From Anthonomus grandis grandis (Eukaryota; Arthropoda; Insecta; Coleoptera; Curculionidae): a DNA stretch of 64,000 nt. The position numbers were made by a program, and so were the translations under genes. Positions 34,501 to 46,500 of this stretch are shown here, piece by piece; positions within the stretch are counted from its first letter, which is position 1, and the number at the start of each line of letters is the position of its first letter. The stretch is taken from positions 34,596,001 to 34,660,000 of the forward strand of contig NC_065551.1 in assembly GCF_022605725.1 (NCBI RefSeq). The letters are read 5' to 3'. Under the pieces are notes generated by a model. It had not been told where the DNA came from and did no database searches. It saw nothing but the letters and a program-made list of their open reading frames with translations.

Positions 34501-37500
34501 AAACTCTGAAAAAAATGTCGACGTCAAATGCTTGGAAAAAAATAAAAAATTAGTCCAAAAATCGTTCTATCGAGATTAAATTGTCTTTTGTTAGTAAATA
34601 TTTTCCAGAGAGATTTTCCATAAGATATGTCTTTTTCCCATTAAATTATATTACTCTTTTTAAAATAGGTTAAAAATTCTGGAAAAATTGCAAATATTAG
34701 ATTGGCATGTAAATTTAAAAATTCAGTTTCTGAAATAAAAATTTTTTCCAGGCATCTCCCTGGAATGTGTTTTTCAGAAATCCAATTTATAATTTTTGCT
34801 TTTGTAAATAAACAGACCAAACCAGAAGTCCAAGATTTTAAGCACCTTTGCTAGTAATATTTGACTTTCTATACAATTCTATGTTAAAATAGTGTTTCCA
34901 AGACGATTCTTGATATTCCAGGTGTTTGAAATAAATATTTCATTCCAGGCAATTGAAATCGCCATTTCTACTTCTTCCAAGCAATTCCTGGAATATTTTA
35001 ATGTTTTTGTCTGAGCCTGGTCCTTTTTTCAGGAATTTCTTTGCATCCTATTAAATTAAAATAATCATAGCTCTCTTATTAGCCGAGTTCTTATTAGTTT
35101 TGTCACTCTGATTTTTGCTATCGCATTCAGGGGCACATAATATACATTTTGACAGTAGTGACAATTAAGACGGATGACAACTATGGCGTTTGACGTATTC
35201 ATAAGTACGTTGACAAATTTTAAGTTGTTTTAAACAGCCGATAAGTGACAATAATATATTTCACTGTAATTGTAGTAATATTTATTAACCGTCATAATAA
35301 TTCTTTGTTTACGCCCGACCATTAAATATTTGCTCGTTAACGAAAAAAAAAATTGCAAAACCTTTACGTCAAACTTTTATTGCGGTTCACGCTCATTGAC
35401 GTCAATCCGTCTTTTCCCTATAATAAATTATTATTGTAATAAAATATAATTTATCTGAAAAATTTATCAATCGCCGATGACTTTCTATTCGATAAAGGCG
35501 CACATAATCGCAAAAAATTCGCTCCTATAGATCGACTTTTTTTTAAACAATTTTTCTGGAAATCGTGAAAAATTATGTTTTACCCACAATATTTTCTAAA
35601 TTTCACTTACGTAAACCGCTCTCGGATAATACGAAATCTAAGAAAAAGGAAGCAATAGGACCGAAATAAAATAACCCGAATCTAGCTGAACTTGTTTACT
35701 TACGTGGAAACACTCGGAAAATGCCCCGGGCAGAGGAAAACGGAAAAATATTAAAGTGCATAAAAACATTATCACTATCACTATTTTCGTATCACGTGAT
35801 CTCTTATGCCCTTATAAGCAACCGATCACGTGATGACGTTCCTAAAAGTTGACATGAAATCCAAGATGGACCAACAACCATTCTTAAAATAAATAAGCTC
35901 CGCCCACAAACCAGACATACGGGGGCAGAACAAAAAGTTTATTAAAATATTTTCCTTTAATGTTTCAGGTCGCTATAAAAATAATAGACAAGTCCCAACT
36001 AGACGCAAGCAATCTACAAAAAGTGTATAGAGAAGTAGACATAATGAAAAGACTGGATCATCCTCATATTATAAAACTCTATCAGGTAAGTTTAACACTA
36101 TATAACCTCCGAAATTGCAATAAAAACTTAACCTCAATCCGTCCGTGCCAGATTAGACCGGGCCTTGAGCCCATTACTAATGGAAATTTTACCCTGCAGA
36201 CATCACTCGCACATGATGCCACAATTCCGGCTTGTTTGAGCGCTAATTCGAGAGGATGCGCCTCAATTACACCTGTCGGATTTCATAATTAATGTTATTG
36301 TGCCATATGACTTTGGGCGCATATTTAATAGAGCCGTCACGTCGGTGTGCGGGTAATTAAATATACGAAAAAAAATCTAATTACGTTACGCGTTCGCTTA
36401 AAACAACTAATATAAATTTTGATTCTCGAAAAAACAACTAATTATACGAGTAGTAGTATACTTAATTTACGCGAATTTCCTATAACGTTAATTTAATATT
36501 ATTGTCTTTCGTTTTTTTTTCGGTTCAATAGCAATTATCTGAAATTACAAAAGGTTTTTGTTTTATTGGCATGACTTATACACGTTATATATTGAACAAT
36601 GTTTTTATGTTGCACTTGCCTGCAACCTTAAGATGGCCGCTGATAGCTTAATACAATTTATTAAAATAATAAAAATTACCCTCATAATACTTGTCAATTA
36701 ACCCCGGTATTGCGAAAACTAAATAAATGACACACATGGTGATAGGCACTGTCAAACTTAGCTCCGCCCACAGACAACTACTAAGAATTCAAGATGGCCG
36801 CTGCCAGATTCATACAGGGGAGTGACAAAAAGTAGATAATTAATTAAGAGTTCAAATTTCATTTAAAGGAACTCCTCGACAAACAATCTAATGCCGCCCC
36901 ACTTAATAATTCAAACCCGTAATTTCGTCTCTTGGGCTCATCAAACCTCAAAACCAGAAAAGGATAATTATTCAATTTAAAAAACGACGCTGCAACACGT
37001 AGCGGCAACGTCGCATCCGAGACGGTCGTCGTCGTCGTTTCCAGGCGACGCCGTGACGTCACCGGCGGCCGTCGTTGGCGTCATCGCACGATCAAGTTGA
37101 AGGTAACGACGGACGCCTTTTAATTAAGTGCAAGATTTCTTATGTGCCGTAGGAATTTCGTTTATTAGATGAGACCGGTCTTGCGTAAAAGTACCACCTA
37201 CTGGCATTTTTTTTCTATATGTTTAATGTCAAGTTTATAAGAGATTTTATTTCGTAGTAGTAGTAAATTTAGTCATCTAGAAGAACCACATTATAACCTC
37301 ACTTTTGTTGCTTATGATTATTTAACTATAAAACGGTGCCCAGGAGTTGTCATGACAACTAGGACGAATGCAAGATGGCCGCTGCAAACTGGGCTCCGCC
37401 TACGCGTTGTCATGGCAACTACGAACATGTGCCTGAAAGAGATAGAAGTTTTTTTATAATTTCCAGGCAGTCCTCTCTCTCTCTCTGATTCAAGTCCTGT

Positions 37501-40500
37501 ACGAGATAGTGATAGATAATATTTTATTGATTTCAAACAAGTTGATGGTTTACGAAATAAGTTTTCTGTTCTTCTTGAATTTCCCAGGAGACGAATCTTA
37601 CTCGGATATTTGTGTTTGGAACTGCCTGGAAGAGATAAAAAAATTATACTAATTCCAGGAAGTTGATATATCATTTTCACTCTATCTGTTATGAAGACGT
37701 CGTTCAGACCTTTCTAGGCTGACGTCTCCTTTTTTAAGTTTAATTGCTTGAAACGGATAGAAATATTTTGTTAATAAAGCAGTTGCTGGAATCACTTTTC
37801 TAATTCTCTCTGAAGTTTCTCAGAGATAGAGAAACAATCACTCTTAGGCCTATCAGCTCTTAGGTTTCATGTATTTGAAAGAGATAGAAGAAGTATTTTA
37901 CAATTACCAGGCAGTTGATTGAATCAATTTTTTAGGAAACGAATCTTATTTAGATTTTCTATTGTCTTTTGATCTCTTTCCATCTCAACTGCCTGGAAGA
38001 AATAATTTTTTTACTAATTCCAGGAAGTTGATACAATCTTTATTTGTACATTTTTTCGATCTACCTCTCTCTTTCTGTTTCAAGTGCCTGGACGAGATAA
38101 AAATATTTTAAGGCAATTGATAAAGTCATTCTTCCAGTCCTCCATCTGAGAATTTCTAGGAAAAACAACAAGAAAAAAGGCCCTCAGGTATTATCAGGTC
38201 ATAAATATTTACAAATGATTTCTCGGGCGATTACAATTGACGGATCAACCCTTAATGCATTAATAATTTCAATTAATAGTCACGTAAGTCACTGAATTGT
38301 CAAATTGAGCCCTGCCTATGGCGCGTTGTCATGACAACTAGGGCAAATTCAATATGGCCGCCGACAGTTTGATATGCCGCCAAAAAGTTCGTAAATATTT
38401 ATAGATATTTTCTTCTGCGATTATCGGATCAACCTCTAATGCGTTAATAATTTAAGTTAATATAATAAACAGTATTAAGTGTTTAAGAGTTGTTTAATAA
38501 GTGCACCATTACGTCACCGAACAGAGCTTCGCCTATGGCGCGTTGTCATGACAACTCGGGAAAATTCAAGATGGCCTCCGACAGTTCGTTACGAGGCACA
38601 GGCAAAAAGTAATAAATAACGCAAACTAGCCTATATAAGAATTATATACCTACAATCTTATGAAACCATTTTTATATTAATCTATATTTGTTTCAGGTTA
38701 TGGAAACCAAAAATATGATTTATTTAGTGTCCGAGTATGCGAGCCAGGGCGAAATTTTTGGTGAGTAGGTCTATTCGCGCAATTTTGTTCGCATCACAAA
38801 GAAATTTCTCAGGGAGATAAATCTCAAGTGGGGTCAATCAGGTACCCGCGGTGATTGACGTCAGCGTGCACGACGAACAATAAACGCGAAATTATTGACA
38901 CAAAACACATTCTAAGAACATCCTTCTTGGCCGTCTGTTATAATTTACGCGGACGTCATTTGGAGATTAATGTGTGTGCCTTCAGAAAAATGCGTCAGCA
39001 AGATTTGCGGTCGGTCAACCTGCGATAAAACCTAAATAAAAGATTTTTTTTTGATAGATAAATTAGACTTTCATCACAGAGTGACGTCATACACTGGGAT
39101 CATTGATTAAAGTGCCCTCGATTCGATAGACGCACGCCCTTGAGATTTTTATACGCTACATGAGAATCTTTAAGATGTTCGCTTAAGATGGCACGCTAAA
39201 TTAAAAATGAATGCTATAGTTGCCAAATTTAGTTTTTATATAATAATAAAGAAAACTTTTCCTGTACTAAATATATATTTTTTATTACTTTAGATTACAT
39301 AGCGCGGTATGGACGTATGAGTGAGGAACAAGCTAGAATTAAGTTTTGGCAAATTTTATCTGCTGTTGAATACTGCCATAATCGTAACATAGTACATCGA
39401 GATTTAAAGGTAATTCACCTGAATTCAAATAGTTCCTTTCCACCCACACCCGTCTCCTATTCCTCCTTTAACAAACTTTTCAAATCACGGAGGAATTTGA
39501 ATTAAAACTTCCTTGCAGGCCACAAATTCGTTCAAAGACGCTGTTTTTTTTTTGTCTTTCAGGCTGAAAATCTTTTACTAGATTCCAATAATAATATTAA
39601 GATAGCTGACTTTGGTTTTTCAAATTACTACACCCCCGGGGGGCAGTTGTCCACGTGGTGCGGCAGCCCCCCGTACGCCGCCCCCGAAGTATTCGAGGGC
39701 AAAAAGTATGTGGGGCCAGAGATCGATATATGGGTAAGTTTTATTATGAAAACACTAAACTTAATTAGTTACACAATCTGGCAACGATGGTGCCCACGAA
39801 ATTTCCTAACCTAGCTTTTTCTTATAGGCTTAATAAAGCATGGCGGCAGAGTTTTTTTAATGTTTTTTTTTTAATTTTAGAGTCTCGGGGTGGTCCTGTA
39901 CGTGCTGGTTTGCGGAGCCCTACCCTTCGACGGATGCTCCCTACAGGCCCTACGGGACCGGGTTCTGTCCGGCCGTTTCAGAATTCCTTATTTTATGAGC
40001 CAAGGTAGGTTCAACCTTAAGCGGCTTTTTGAGGTTAGGATGGTTTAAAAATCATTACGTTACTCTATTTTTTTATCTCAACTGTATTCGCGTTCATATA
40101 TCGCATGGAAATCCCCAGCAAACCCGTTTTTTTTTTTTGTTTTTGGCCGGATTACCGGAATTTCTGAAATATTTATATGTCGCGGATTAATAAAACGTAC
40201 ATTTCCAATGCGTAACTGGAAAATATCCAAAAGTAAATAGCGACGTTAGAAATAGGCACAGACGCGTCGCCCTCGTGTTTATTCAGCCAGCACGGACGTT
40301 TAATTTTATTTTATTTTTTAATTATTTTTTTTTTTGAAATTCGAGAGGTTATTGTAGTCGGTTTAACGTACCCTGAGCCGTCGCCACAAGATGGCGCCTA
40401 ACGTTTATTTTTTTTTTTTAAACTGTCAATGTCACTTTGGCACTTGACGTCGAGACTTATTTTAGCAATACTGGCTTAAATTTATTTCAAAATAATAGCA

Positions 40501-43500
40501 CTTTAAGTTTTCACCAAATTATATTAATTACAGTTTTTTTTTCAAATTATCGATTTTACCTTATTGCGGCCCTGATTCTAGTGTCATTGGTATTGAGCAA
40601 AGTGACGTTGACAGTTAATCAACGGGTCCAACGTCAGCTGTCAGCTGTCTGATTTTTGAAGAGTGACATTTGAACACGAATTTAATAAATAAAAAGAGTG
40701 TCTTTTTATCTTGTCTAAGAATAAATATACCTGGATTGCTAATTTGATTTTCAGTGTTGCCAACAAACGATATATTATTATTTAAATAAAGGAAATGGAG
40801 TTGATGACGCTGACGTTTGACAGGTGAGATCTGTCATGAAGTGAAGTATAAAAAGTCGTGACTCGTGCAGTGTCGTGCACTTTTTCACTTATAAATAATA
40901 ACGAAGGTGTCTTAAATTTATATCCTTAAACTATGACTTTGCAGGAGGATATTGTCCAAACACTTATTTTTAAGTGCCTGCATCTACCCCATAAAAATAC
41001 AGAAAGGGTAGAATGGGCCAAGACTTGCGCCGATTGTCTAATGACGACGGCCGCCATTTGTATGGACTAGTGCTGGGACATTGCAATGAAATGTTTTTCC
41101 TGTCATATATAAATTTAACAAAATATAAAAAAACTAACATGCACCCAATATAAAAAAATATATTGAAATTTCGATTTGTAAACAAAAAGAACAAAATGAA
41201 TAACCTCAACTGCTCTAATGCAAAACAAACAAAATTAATTGCCAAAAACAGATCCTGATCAGCTGTAACAGACCATACAAATGGCGGCCATATATCCGTC
41301 TAAAATTGGATGCGCACAGTACTCCTACTTTTTATTTCGTTGGTGTTAACATAACCTCACAAAAACTTTAATTGTTTCATTTTCCTACAATTGGCACCAC
41401 TGTAATCTGTCAGAGTGACACAAGAACGCAAGATGGCGGCCACCTAGTAGTGGTCATTTATTTTTCATTGGATTGGCAGCGCAGGTATATTTATTAAGAG
41501 CGTGCATTAGAATCAGCACTAATTTTTTAAAATTATATTTAAAACAACCAAAACTTTAACCTTAACTCCTGCATCGCAATTTGTTTATTTGGTTTCAATA
41601 TTTAGATAAAATTCATCTTGTTGCTGTCTTGACTGGCGTAAGACAAAATGACATTGACAGTTAATCAAAATGTCCAGTTGGGCTTGTAAAAAATTTCATA
41701 GAGTCAGGACCGTATCTAAATAATTAAAAATCCTTGCAGACTGCGAATCGCTTATAAGAAAAATGCTGGTCCTCGAACCGAACAAGCGATTCACCATCCA
41801 ACAGATCAAGAAACACCGATGGATCCAAATGGGCGTGTTGCCAGTATTACCGCCAACAATCTTCACATCGAACACGCACCCTAACGAGCAGATTCTCAGA
41901 CTGATGCAGAGCTTAGGAGTCGATAGTTCCAAAACCAGGGAGGTAAGTCACGTTTTCACGTAAAATCCGGCTCAGAGGACCAATAATGTAATGGTATTTT
42001 TGGCGATTAGTCGATTCGTTTGGGTTGCTATGACCACCATGCCGCAATCTATTATTTACTGTTGGAAAAAGTGAGGAGCCAACTGGTCGGTGGCGAAACT
42101 CAAACTGGGGTCAGAGAAGTGCAGCGTAGAAGACCATCGAACGTAGCCGAACAAGCGATGAGAAAAATAGGTAAAAGTTGACAACCGTTGAAGCATGACC
42201 CCCCACACAAAACTCTTCTCTTTCAGAGCACTTTTACTAATTTTTATTGATGTAAACAGGAAGGGCGAGCACCACGGAGGACTGCAGACGTCTCCTGCAG
42301 CACTCTACGATCGCCCCCACGGCCAGCAACAGCAAAATCAACATGGGGTCAGTCACTAGCTCCAGTAGGCCGGTCACCTCGTCGCCAATTCACGGGATCG
42401 ACGCTGCCAGACTGTTGGCCGCCACCAACAGCGAGGACGCCCTCAAGATTTTAAATCAGGCGGCCTCCACGACCACCTTCAGTATGTGCACCGAGGCCAC
42501 CAGGCTGATGTCCACGTTACAAATGTCAGCGGTGCCCAGCAGTTCAACGGACACCTCGCCCTTTAAGGAATTTACGAAAAGCGATACGGGAGGCGGGTGC
42601 TACCCTCTGGTGTTAAACATGCAACCCTTCGAGGTGCCGGAGGTCAAGGGCAGCCTGGATCGGTTTAATAGCAGTACCGGGTGTGTATAATATGATGTTT
42701 TTTTCACAAAGTTCGGAAATGTATTTAACTCGGCAACAAAAGCAAAATAAACAAACAAGTCTTTTCAGTTTTTTGACGTTAAAAGAACGACTGTAATAAA
42801 AATCTCATTTTCCCTTGACCTGAGCGTTATAATTTATTTATTTGTATACCGAACATGTCTACAATCTCTTTTTTATCATTTTCTATGGACCACATTTATA
42901 AAATATCTATTTCGTTTACAGCGGCTTCAAAGGTAGCGAAATCCACATGCAATACTCGAGTTCAACGGACGAGGGAGTGGAAACCGACCTGGAGGAGCCG
43001 TTGGCGACCACTCACGGAGGTCCCCGGTTGAGCTACGCCTCCTCCAGCTCCTCAAGCGGTGTAGTAAACAATTTCAATGCCTCCAAAAGCCTTAGCCAGA
43101 ACTTGAGTTGTGATAGTAACTTCGAGAGTCTCGAGTATCCGTTATCCGAGTCGAACGAGCTTGCCAGTAGTCTCCCGAGCTGCACCTCCACGGACAAACA
43201 GCCAGAGCCCACCTTGACCAGCTCGAACGCCCTCACCGGCACTAACAAGTATTCCATAGTTCCTAGATCGGTGATGCACAAACACAACCCGCTCGTACAC
43301 ATGTCTAGTTTTAAAACCGCTAGAAACCTAAATAGATCCCCGGTAGATTTTCGGGAGGGGAGACGTGCTAGTGACGGGCTGGTGGCTCAGCAAGCCGCCG
43401 ACCCTCCGTTAGCCTTCAATTCCCAAAAACTGAACGAATGCTACAAGGCCAAGGGGGTGTTAGACATGGGGCTGGTGCAACGGGAGGCCCTTAGGCTCCA

Positions 43501-46500
43501 GAGCCAGTACCAAGCGAGAGAACCGCCGGAAGAGCTATCGAACCGGCAGAAGCAGCACTACCAGTACATGCAACCGCGCTGTAGCGGCTTACCCGCGAAA
43601 AAGATCAGCTTGCCAGACAGCTTCAGCTACTCGGAACCGCCTGTACAGCTTCAAACGGCGATGCAGCACCGGCTGTTGCAACAGAAACGGCAAATTTTAC
43701 AAAAACAATCGGCTACGACGCCCGCGGACGGGCATGCGCACATGTCACGGCGGCACATGTTACGACAGGCGAGTTATAAGATTGCTCAGCAGCAGCCGGT
43801 GGTGTTGCCCCCGTTGCCCCTCTCGGATCACGAGAATAAAGATCTTTTGGCGTTTCAGTCGTTGGTTGAGGAGGGCGTGGTCGCGGAAACGAGTTGCTGG
43901 ACTTCCTCCTCCGCTTTGTCTTCCAACATGCAGAGTTCTTGTCAAATTACGACGGAGACGGGGGCGAAGCCCTCGTGGCAGAAACCGAGCAACGCGTGGA
44001 ATCAGGTACTGCAACGATTGTAGTGTGTTTTAATATGCTTAGTTTTATAAGCGTGTTTCTTTTTTGTTTGTGTTTTCTTTTAGACTCTTTAGCTGGTTTA
44101 TTAATGCTTGTTTGTAGTATAACTGGCACATATCATTATATTTCTAAGAGTGGAAAGTGTTGTAGGTAGACATTATAAGGGGCTTTTTGAGCTACCATAT
44201 TTTTATTTTATTACCGCAATAGCACGATTCAGCAAAAGTATTATTAGTGTTTTAGTGTTTCATTATAGTTTTCAATATTTTATACGTTTTATACTATTTA
44301 TAGTGCACCAACCGACATTAGGATTTGCTTGCGTTTGAGCCAGTTTTAAGCGCAATATGTATAACTTGCCGTGGTTAATATATTGTTTTTTTTTTAGTTT
44401 GTTGTTTTAATTTTGCTTGTAATCGCTTTTTTCAACTGACTGTGTGGCTAGGAAATACATTTTAATTTAAAAAAAAAACAAAAATTCCTATTTTTAGGTT
44501 AATTCTTCTTAATAAGGTCCTGATTCTAATGTCAGTGGCCTTAGGCAAGCTGATGTTGACAAATAAACAACGTGTTTAAAGTCAGCTGTCGGAAAGATTT
44601 TTGACAACTGACATTAAAATCAGGACCGTATTTTCCCCCCATATCAATTTAAATTAAATTTTTTTGAAATATATCAAATCAATTATGTTGTTCTTATATA
44701 AAAAGTAACAGCTAATGGCGGTCCTGATTCTATCGTCGATAGCGTTCACAAGCTGACTTTTTAGTAGAACTTCAATATAAAATTGGGTAACAAATAGTAC
44801 AAAATATTATTATTAATATACCATAGTACTAAAAACGCCTTGTGGTGGCACCTCATACCACATAAATAATTAAATATATATAATTCACTCTATATACAAG
44901 GTGCCCCATAAATGTAAACAGCAGATTCGTCCTGAAAAATGTGGTTAAGTTAAATTTTCTTAGTACGAATTTCAAAAACAGCCAGGGCGATAAACTTAAT
45001 ATGATTTTATTCTTCCTTTTTAAAAAAATGTTTTTTGTTTTATATGGTAAAACTTAAAATTAACCTTTTTTAAAATTATGTCATGGAGGGCACCACCAGC
45101 AACATTTTGATTTTTTTCCAAACTTCGTTACTCTTTTAGGCTGAGCATAATTTAACATTTGCACTTTGCAAGCAGTTTTGCTTCAAAAAGGTATTCTTAA
45201 AAAATATCTCTACGATTAACCCTTTTCGAGAAATTTGCATTTAAAGTTTTCAATGGACTCAAAAAAATTACATTTATAAACTTGTTATGCTAAAGAGGAC
45301 AAAATCATTAACTTGTTCTAAATAATCTTCAAAACAACCTATAAATTAGGCATCTCCATTCTGAGGTGAATGATACAAGACTGACACAAATACTTAATGT
45401 CACAGAACACAAATATAGACAGTTCACCAAACAGCAACCAAACAAAAGACAATATTATCTTTGTTATTAAGATAACTCTTGCAATTCAAGTAAATATGAC
45501 TTACTAGTGTTATAATAAATACAACATTTAAGTCTAGTCGCTATCTGATGTACTTATTTTTTTGAATCTCTTCAATTCATTTAATGTAACACAATACATT
45601 TAGTATACTATATAGATACTAGCCACATTACAGTTTTTTACATCATGTGATCCGATCTGATGCACATTCATTATTTCCTTTACATTCTTTCAACAAGTGA
45701 CCCTACCGACTACACAAACATCTTCGAATTCCATATTCCTTAGACACAGGACAATGTTGATTCTGTGTTTTTGTAAAAACTCCATAAGTGCTTACTATTA
45801 ACTTGCAACACTATACAAATGGGCAAAATCTCATTGTCTATAAGGTTATACTCTGATATAATTCTATGTTCCACGGTCTTTTGTACTTTAACACTGTAAT
45901 TGTCTCTATTTTTTTTTTTGACCTGATGCTTACAATTCCATTTTTGCTTGGTATACCTAAGGATAAACCAGACTCTATGTCAGTGGGATTAACGTTCATC
46001 CTCAAATCCTGCTATACATCTTTTTGTGGGCGTTTTTGCTTTACAACCAACAACCTATGCTGACAACTGCAGCATAGGATCACTTTACTACGTTCTCGTT
46101 GGGTACTGATGCCTGTGTTGCCGCACCGACTTTTTGAAATGTATTAACCAAAAGCAATTAAATGTACTAGATTGTACTAAAATTTACGATAAGGTGAAAT
46201 GTTATTCGTTTCTCGTAGAAAATCCCCTTTTTGCACTGACAGAATTAAACAGCTATGTTTTTTAAAGTATTTTTATTTCTTTTTATTATAAAAATAAAAA
46301 TATAAACTTAAATCTCTAAATCCTTTTTAATTATTTAATAATTGACAAAAACTAAATCTAGTATCTACTAAGGGCCAATTTTACAAGTTCGAGTAAACAC
46401 CAAACTGAAGATTAGTTTGACATTATACTAACGTATATCTAATGATATAAATGTCAACAACGTTAATCTAATCTTCAGTTTGGCGTTTACTGGAACTTGT

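Larger units (their letters stand above)
34180..35968. other. SIK intron 1, 3' part
   Basis: No gene. 34740-35040 has CCAGGCA/CCTGGAA words of the dispersed family. It then carries a CRE octamer at 35397 and a pair of ATCACGTGAT palindromes at 35791 and 35825. The intron ends TTTCAG at 35968. Confidence 0.5.
36601..38640. repeat. SIK intron 2 repeat family with X-box palindrome and AAGATGGCCGC
   Basis: Repeat units share GCTCCGCCTAYGGCGCGTTG, then TCATGACAACTNGGGNAAAT, then TCAAGATGGCCGCCGACAG and CAAAAAGTA. Two consecutive units at about 38190-38390 and 38390-38620 also share TAAATATTTA..GGATCAACC..AATGC.TTAATAATTT. Shorter copies are at 36630, 36760-36840 and 37333-37420. Confidence 0.75.

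Noticed and set aside
43033..44169. Antisense and alternate-frame ORFs over SIK exon 10
   Set aside because: Shadows of the GC-rich, repetitive SIK coding sequence; the SIK frame explains the region fully.
44890..44925. Transposon end GGTGCCCCATAAATGTAAAC
   Set aside because: No inverted partner found within the intron.
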